Positions 61,086 to 64,000 of a DNA stretch of 64,000 bases are shown in pieces; position 1 is the first letter of the stretch; the number at the start of each line of letters is the position of its first letter. The notes beneath the pieces are model-generated. The model worked only from the letters and a program-made list of their open reading frames with translations. It had not been told where the DNA came from and did no database searches. The translations under genes were made by a program, and so were the position numbers. Source of the DNA: Sipunculus nudus (lineage: Eukaryota; Annelida; Sipuncula; Golfingiida; Sipunculidae); contig CM049322.1 in the NCBI GenBank assembly GCA_026874595.1, positions 20,649,400-20,713,399 of the forward strand, given 5' to 3'.

Positions 61086-63493
61086 CGTGTGTGTGTCAAT
61101 ACAACACACACGCGGTAGAATTGACACAAACCTGAAATATATATTAAAGAATCATAAGAAAATAATAAAAACATTGTTAATTTAAAAAACATATACGTAC
61201 CTCGAATACCAGTATGTATTTATTAATACTGGTACTGTTTTCCAATTATTTTCATGTGACATTTACCAAAGTGAATCTGAATTGTAAAGTACTGGACATT
61301 TTTTCTAACAAATTGTCAACAAGTGACCATGGGTCAAGACACCATGAACACTGAACCGTTTGTTGTAGCTATGATAATAGGTTTTTTTATGGTACTGGTT
61401 GCCTTAAGGCATAAGCCTGTTATTTATGCAGATGACTTCATTGTGACCTAATGTGGAGGTAGACATAATGTAGTAGTCAATGTGTCCAAAATATGATACT
61501 ACTTATGACTTAACATTTTCTATTGGTTTTAAGGGTAAAATGATGTTTTCAGTATGTGACTTGCAGAAAATAGGTCACCGTGTCCTTATTTCAGGCTTCA
61601 ACATATATTTTTTCCAGTATGTGACTTGCAGAAAATAGGTCACCGTGTCCTTATTTAAGGCTTCAACATATATTTTTTTCCAGGGCCTGGGCCTCCTGTC
61701 GATGGTTTCAGTGTCTATCGATTGCAAAATATGCCCTGTAGACATCCAAGTTTCAGAAGTTAAGGAACGTTTACAATTGCCGTAACTAGGAAATATAAAA
61801 AAATACAGGTAACATATTTTGGAAAAAATACAGATGGTGCTACCAATCATTATCAACTGATAACATCCGACATTCTCACTTGTCTTTTGGAACTGATTAA
61901 ATTAGTCAAGGTCAATACACCTATTAGGTTTCAGGACATTATATGACATCAGGTAAAACTGAAAAGATTGCTGTCCATGGAAGGTATCAAAATAGAGTAG
62001 AACATGCGTGAAAATAGAAAACAATCACTAGTCTTGATAAACCCAGATAACAGTTTACGGTCAATATGCACACTAGGTCTTAGAAACCATAATTGAGAAA
62101 CTAACACATACTGTTGTAATCTGAGTCAGGTAACATATATATAAATACAGGTAACATATTTTGGAATTACAAAAAAATAAAGATAGTGCCACCAGTCATT
62201 ATCAACTGATAACAAGAGCTTAGAATCACTGTCATCAGACATTCTCACTGGTTACCTGATAAAATTAGTCATGATCAATACACCTATTAGGCTTCAGGAC
62301 ATTATATGACATTAGGTAAAACTGATAAGATTACTGTCTATAACAGGTATCAATCCAGTAAAACATGCGTGAAAAATAGAAAACAATCCATTTGGCACCA
62401 CCAGTCTTGATAAACCCAAGAAACAATTTATGGTCAATTTGCACACCAGGTCTCAAAAACCATACCTGAGAAACTAACACAATGGCTGTAATCTCAGAAA
62501 TAGAGGAAAATGCGCTAAGGAAGCAACATAAAATATCCAGTTGGTTTCACTGGTCTTCAGCAACTGCTACAACTAGTCATGATCAATGTATATAGTTTCA
62601 GGACATGAGCCTTGAATAGAGTCTTGTATTCTTGATATGTGAGCATTATATGAATAAATTATTTTTATTATTAAGAAGAAACTACAGTAGGAAAAATAAT
62701 GCGATTGCTGTCATTTAACGGTCTCAAGAATAGAAGATAAGGAGCGTGAAAAAATTCAGGTGCTACCTACCAGTCTTCTAATATATAGTCATGACCAAGT
62801 CACATATAAGGTTTCACTACACTAGAAGAAACTATAACTGAGAAATTGATACGATTACTGTCATTTGAGGGTTTGAAAATAAAGAATAAATGCGTAAATA
62901 TAAGTAACAATAAAGGTGGGGCCACTTGTCTTCAGCAACGGATGAAACTATCAATGAACATTATGCAAAGCAAAGTTCATGGGAATCCATGCATTAATTA
63001 TTGAGATACATGAGCTTTTGCATATTTTTTTTGGTGGTGTTCAGACAAGCACCATAACTCTGAGAATGTACCGTAGATGTCCTCAGAATATAGCTTAAAT
63101 GACTAACGAGTCAGCTGAGTTAAAAATCAAATATGACCATTTAAAATAAAATGCTGTCATTCATTTGCGATAGATCTTTGCAAAGGAGTAATACATTACT
63201 GTTTCTTGGGAAGTTACCGTGGAATGTATGATTTGTCGAATTTACTGTGGAACTTGTGTTCTTCAGATCAGCATTTCCTGGAACTACAGAAAAAAATCCT
63301 TTCATCATTTGCAAGATGTGTTAGAAAATAAATCAGACATGAATCCCTAACGCACATGCATATGCTCCGATTGAAATGCCAGTTGATTTTTTTTGTAAAT
63401 ATCCCATATATACCTTTGAAATAACTTGTTACGATCCTTTTCCATTTGATCTCCTAGAAATAACTGACTGTCACAGAGATAAAGCAATTATAA

Positions 63494-63540
<47 letters not shown>

Positions 63541-63791
63541 CGTGTGTGTGTCAATACAACACACACGCGGTAGAATTGACACAAACCTGAAATATATATT
63601 AAAGAATCATAAGAAAATAATAAAAACATTATTAATTTAAAAAAACATATACGTACCTCGAATACCAGTACACCTAAATGGCTTTAAGGCGTTGCATGGA
63701 ATAGTCTCTAGGGAGAGGCTGGTCATGTTCAAAACAGCACATTCTCCGGTTTCATTTAACGAGGGATATCGCAAAAGGGAATATGTTGCTC
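48809..63791 (-). CDS. Putative membrane receptor: C-type-lectin-like ectodomain, stalk repeats, TM helix, cytoplasmic caspase (5' end beyond window)
   Basis: Thirteen minus-strand exons in order: CTLD end 63657-63791; stalk 63218-63283, 60765-60830, 58748-58813, 56722-56787; TM 54906-55012; repeat linker 52355-53205; 52022-52101; p20 51601-51783 and 51222-51447; p10 50713-50877, 49177-49286, 48809-48982. Ectodomain exons are all phase 1-1, so any number keeps frame. The TM exon fits phase 1 on its left. The caspase part has RSG (substrate Arg), MSHG (catalytic His), QSC (catalytic Cys), FAYATQP, EGSWF and PFYLFPG, so the fold looks complete and probably active. I infer a type I surface protein with an intracellular protease. 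The TM-to-linker junction is one base out of phase beside an A8 run; two neighbouring genes are the alternative. No DED, CARD or death domain seen. Confidence 0.6.
49177..49286 (-). CDS. Caspase small subunit (p10), middle exon
   Basis: Acceptor AACACAG, donor GAG/GTGGGT, 110 nt. It codes NGLACRVPEEGSWFVTEIND then VFRKNAATKHLTELMAE. CR...EGSWF carries the second substrate-binding Arg and the GSWF block of p10. Confidence 0.88.
49287..50712. other. Intron inside the caspase p10
   Basis: AT-rich intron with an A run plus (AAAT)n at about 50411-50460. No other feature recognised. Confidence 0.6.
50713..50877 (-). CDS. Caspase interdomain linker and start of p10
   Basis: Acceptor CACATTTAG, donor CCAA/GTAAGC, 165 nt. 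It codes DMRQRHCVVGEVVYTVGREE, DALQHTTGADEYGS and GFTNYYFAYATQP. The last block is the p10 strand normally written (F)AYxTxPG. The exon must end at the GTAAGC donor: reading on gives a stop 15 codons later and loses the rest of p10. Confidence 0.85.
51222..51447 (-). CDS. Caspase p20, second exon (catalytic His and Cys)
   Basis: Acceptor CGTTTCAG, donor ACAG/GTATAT, 226 nt. It codes QIRQALRDFVQDA, CIFIVFMSHGGSH with the catalytic His, a DGYMIG segment, and SGIPKIVITQSCQT with the catalytic Cys. Most caspases read QAC(R/Q)G; here QSCQT followed by Asp from the next exon. The intron falls just after the active-site loop. Confidence 0.9.
51601..51783 (-). CDS. Caspase large subunit (p20), first exon
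   Basis: Acceptor TTTGCAG, donor AGA/GTACGT, 61 codons, phase 0. It codes SYPMCGPEKGNVLIISM, then ILARSGAKEDRRC and LFEDLGFPVHQYEDV. The RSG Arg aligns with the S1-pocket Arg of caspases (RTG/RSG), and LFEDLGF is the usual helix-strand pair. Confidence 0.85.
52022..52101 (-). CDS. Caspase gene exon, linker to p20
   Basis: Acceptor CCCGTAG, donor ATG/GTTTGT, 80 nt. Joined at phase 1 it codes DVQLRPTRSGRHFQQSTLGF then YEEHHQM. It precedes the YPM start of the caspase fold. Confidence 0.7.
52170..52211 (+). repeat. (TA)n microsatellite
   Basis: About 21 TA units in the intron between the linker exon and the next caspase exon. Confidence 0.95.
52355..53205 (-). CDS. Linker exon with seven 18-residue repeats
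   Basis: Large exon ending CAAG/GTAGGA at phase 1. Basic start (THKRIRRKKNKDGH), acidic stretch (QEDDEENAE), then seven copies of DVDQRQLEENPDTRELPA with small changes (NSN, NPG, NPDK, RDLP), then a Gln/Asn/Pro-rich tail. It carries no known prodomain fold; low complexity suggests a flexible cytoplasmic tether. Methionines at 53157-53159 could start a separate caspase transcript. The acceptor after CTGTTGAAG (53206-53207) is weak and its phase disagrees by one base with the TM exon; a change in the A8 run at 53173-53180 would reconcile them. Confidence 0.65.
52598..52978 (-). repeat. 54-bp coding minisatellite, 7 units
   Basis: Unit of 54 bp (18 codons) repeated about seven times with few substitutions. 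Both strands are open across it; only the minus-strand frame continues into the caspase exons. Confidence 0.9.
53330..54460 (+). repeat. Array of GGTGGCGCCACC-cored monomers
   Basis: The 12-bp palindrome GGTGGCGCCACC is at 53359-53370, 53829-53840 and 54155-54166, with GATGGCGCCACC at 53508-53519. Each is followed by TGTCT or AGTTT and a GGACATG..AATTTCAG..ACCACT..GAGATAT order shared with 19740-20570. It fills the intron between linker and TM exons. Confidence 0.75.
54906..55012 (-). CDS. Transmembrane exon
   Basis: Acceptor ATTTATAG, donor GAACAG/GTAAGC, 107 nt. It codes TDQGSRN, then a ~23-residue hydrophobic helix (starts LIIAILVPIAILV, ends GALGVVILC), then ASQEQ. It enters at phase 1, matching the stalk exons, and leaves at phase 0. 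No basic stop-transfer residues are in this exon; they would come from the next one (KHTQTHQK or RNTHKRIRRKK depending on frame). Confidence 0.75.
56722..56787 (-). CDS. Stalk exon, copy 1
   Basis: Same 66-nt exon as copies 2 and 3, intact splice sites. It is the copy nearest the TM exon; its phase-1 end joins the GG start of the TM exon. Confidence 0.6.
56992..57038 (+). repeat. (TA)n microsatellite, tandem unit 1
   Basis: Followed in every unit by ACGTGTGTGTGTCAATACAA and CACACACGCGG, an inverted TGTGTGT/ACACACA pair. Confidence 0.95.
58748..58813 (-). CDS. Stalk exon, copy 2
   Basis: Identical in coding content to copy 3, 66 nt, phase 1-1, intact acceptor and donor. Each copy would add 22 residues with three N-glycosylation sequons to the extracellular stalk. 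Confidence 0.6.
59019..59056 (+). repeat. (TA)n microsatellite, tandem unit 2
   Basis: Same position in the unit as at 56992, different length. Confidence 0.95.
60765..60830 (-). CDS. Stalk exon, copy 3
   Basis: Acceptor TTCTAAAG, donor CGAG/GTAACT, 66 nt, phase 1-1, same codons as copies 1 and 2 (PGNADLKNTSSTVN, STNHTFR). Splice sites intact. Confidence 0.6.
61036..61082 (+). repeat. (TA)n microsatellite, tandem unit 3
   Basis: Same position in the unit, different length. Confidence 0.95.
61555..61682. repeat. ~65-bp tandem duplication private to unit 4
   Basis: The stretch from TATGTGACTTGCAGAAAATA to CAACATATATTTTTTCCAG is present twice in a row, once in the other units. Confidence 0.9.
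63218..63283 (-). CDS. Stalk exon, copy 4 (ancestral-looking)
   Basis: Acceptor TTCTGTAG, donor CACG/GTAACT, 66 nt, phase 1-1. It codes PGNADLKNTSSTVN then STNHTFH. Three N-glycosylation sequons (NTS, NST, NHT). It differs from the other copies by the last residue (H for R). Confidence 0.6.
63499..63538 (+). repeat. (TA)n microsatellite, tandem unit 4
   Basis: Preceded by AAATAAA, absent from the other units. Confidence 0.95.
63657..63791 (-). CDS. C-type lectin-like domain, C-terminal exon
   Basis: Acceptor CTATGAAG, donor CGAG/GTACGT, phase 1 at both ends, 45 codons. It codes GATYSLLRYPSLNET, GECAVLNMTSLSLETIPCNA, then LKPFRCTGIR. The GECAVLN...PCN...PFRC pattern is the second half of a CTLD with its conserved cysteines. 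The WIGL half should be in an exon to the right of the window. The classic WND motif is not kept, so Ca-dependent sugar binding is not implied. Two N-glycosylation sequons (NET, NMT). Confidence 0.65.
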
Positions 63792-64000
63792 CTTCATAGA
63801 AAAAAATAATAGACCATTTCACAAAAGGTGCCGTACGATAACAAGCCGTTGATGATTTTTTTTTTCATTTTTGTTAAAATTTATTCTTATATTGCTTTGG
63901 TAAATACTACTAAAGTTTGGAGTGTTAAAAGAGTCCATTTTTTTCACAGGATAACAACAGGAGTAATTATGTATAGCATAAAGATTTATTTATTAGAAAT

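Larger units (their letters stand above)
55151..63670. repeat. Four ~2.0-2.5 kb tandem units carrying the stalk exon
   Basis: Unit starts (TGTATTTATTAATACTGG) at about 55152, 57179, 59196 and 61215; spacing 2027, 2017, 2019, then 2456 bp to the CTLD exon. Units 1-3 are almost identical, differing mainly in (TA)n length and scattered bases. Each unit ends with ACTGGTATTCGAG/GTACGT, the last 13 bases and donor of the CTLD exon, so the duplication breakpoint lies inside that exon. Unit 4 has an extra ~420-bp segment and a more diverged second half. Confidence 0.92.

Noticed and set aside
55486-61856. Repeated 61-, 77- and 98-codon open frames in each tandem unit
   Set aside because: They are conserved only because the units are recent duplicates; no motif, no splice context, and they contain the intronic repeat family.
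55151-63670. CRISPR-like or phage-type repeat array
   Set aside because: Unit length of ~2 kb with eukaryotic splice sites; no short direct repeats with spacers anywhere in the window.

Overview
This is eukaryotic genomic DNA from an invertebrate animal. It is AT-rich, with large introns bounded by GT-AG splice sites, long (TA)n microsatellites, decayed LINEs and many short interspersed repeats. The repeat style and gene structures suggest a mollusc or related lophotrochozoan, probably a bivalve; that is inference, since nothing here names the species. Two protein-coding genes are visible, both on the minus strand and both running off an edge of the window. All exon ends were read by eye from splice signals, codon phase and family motifs.

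Region 1 (1-18,154): ten coding exons of cystathionine beta-synthase (CBS), from the initiator Met through the whole heme-binding segment and PLP catalytic core (379 codons plus 2 nt). All nine junctions keep phase. The C-terminal regulatory CBS-domain exons lie left of position 1. The introns carry interspersed repeats, among them two copies of a ~710-730 bp element (3.6-4.4 kb, 9.4-10.1 kb), a 21-bp minisatellite at 13.4 kb and a hairpin-ended repeat at 8.3-8.9 kb.

Region 2 (18.2-48.2 kb): no host gene recognised; mostly mobile and repetitive DNA. It holds a pogo/Tigger-like element with TA target duplication (18.7-19.5 kb), arrays of ~150-180 bp monomers with a recurrent GGTGGCGCCACC core (19.7-23.3 kb), a hAT-like element with matching termini and a near-perfect 8-bp target duplication (29.3-31.6 kb), a decayed LINE with esterase-type ORF1 tail, endonuclease and RT (32.4-35.7 kb), fragments of a second LINE family (35.7-36.4 and 46.1-48.0 kb), a second Tigger-like remnant (42.4-43.9 kb), SINE-like repeats and several inverted or direct repeat pairs.

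Region 3 (48.8-63.8 kb): the most interesting locus. Reading the minus strand from the right edge there is the C-terminal exon of a C-type-lectin-like domain, four copies of one 66-bp N-glycosylation-rich stalk exon, a transmembrane exon, a large exon coding seven 18-residue repeats, and six exons coding a complete caspase p20/p10 domain with catalytic His and Cys. Read as one gene this is a cell-surface lectin-like receptor with a cytoplasmic caspase, an architecture I do not recognise as a described family. One splice junction (transmembrane to linker) is out of phase by one base next to an A8 homopolymer, so a two-gene model stays open. The stalk exon was multiplied by a recent ~2.0-kb tandem duplication filling 55.15-63.67 kb.
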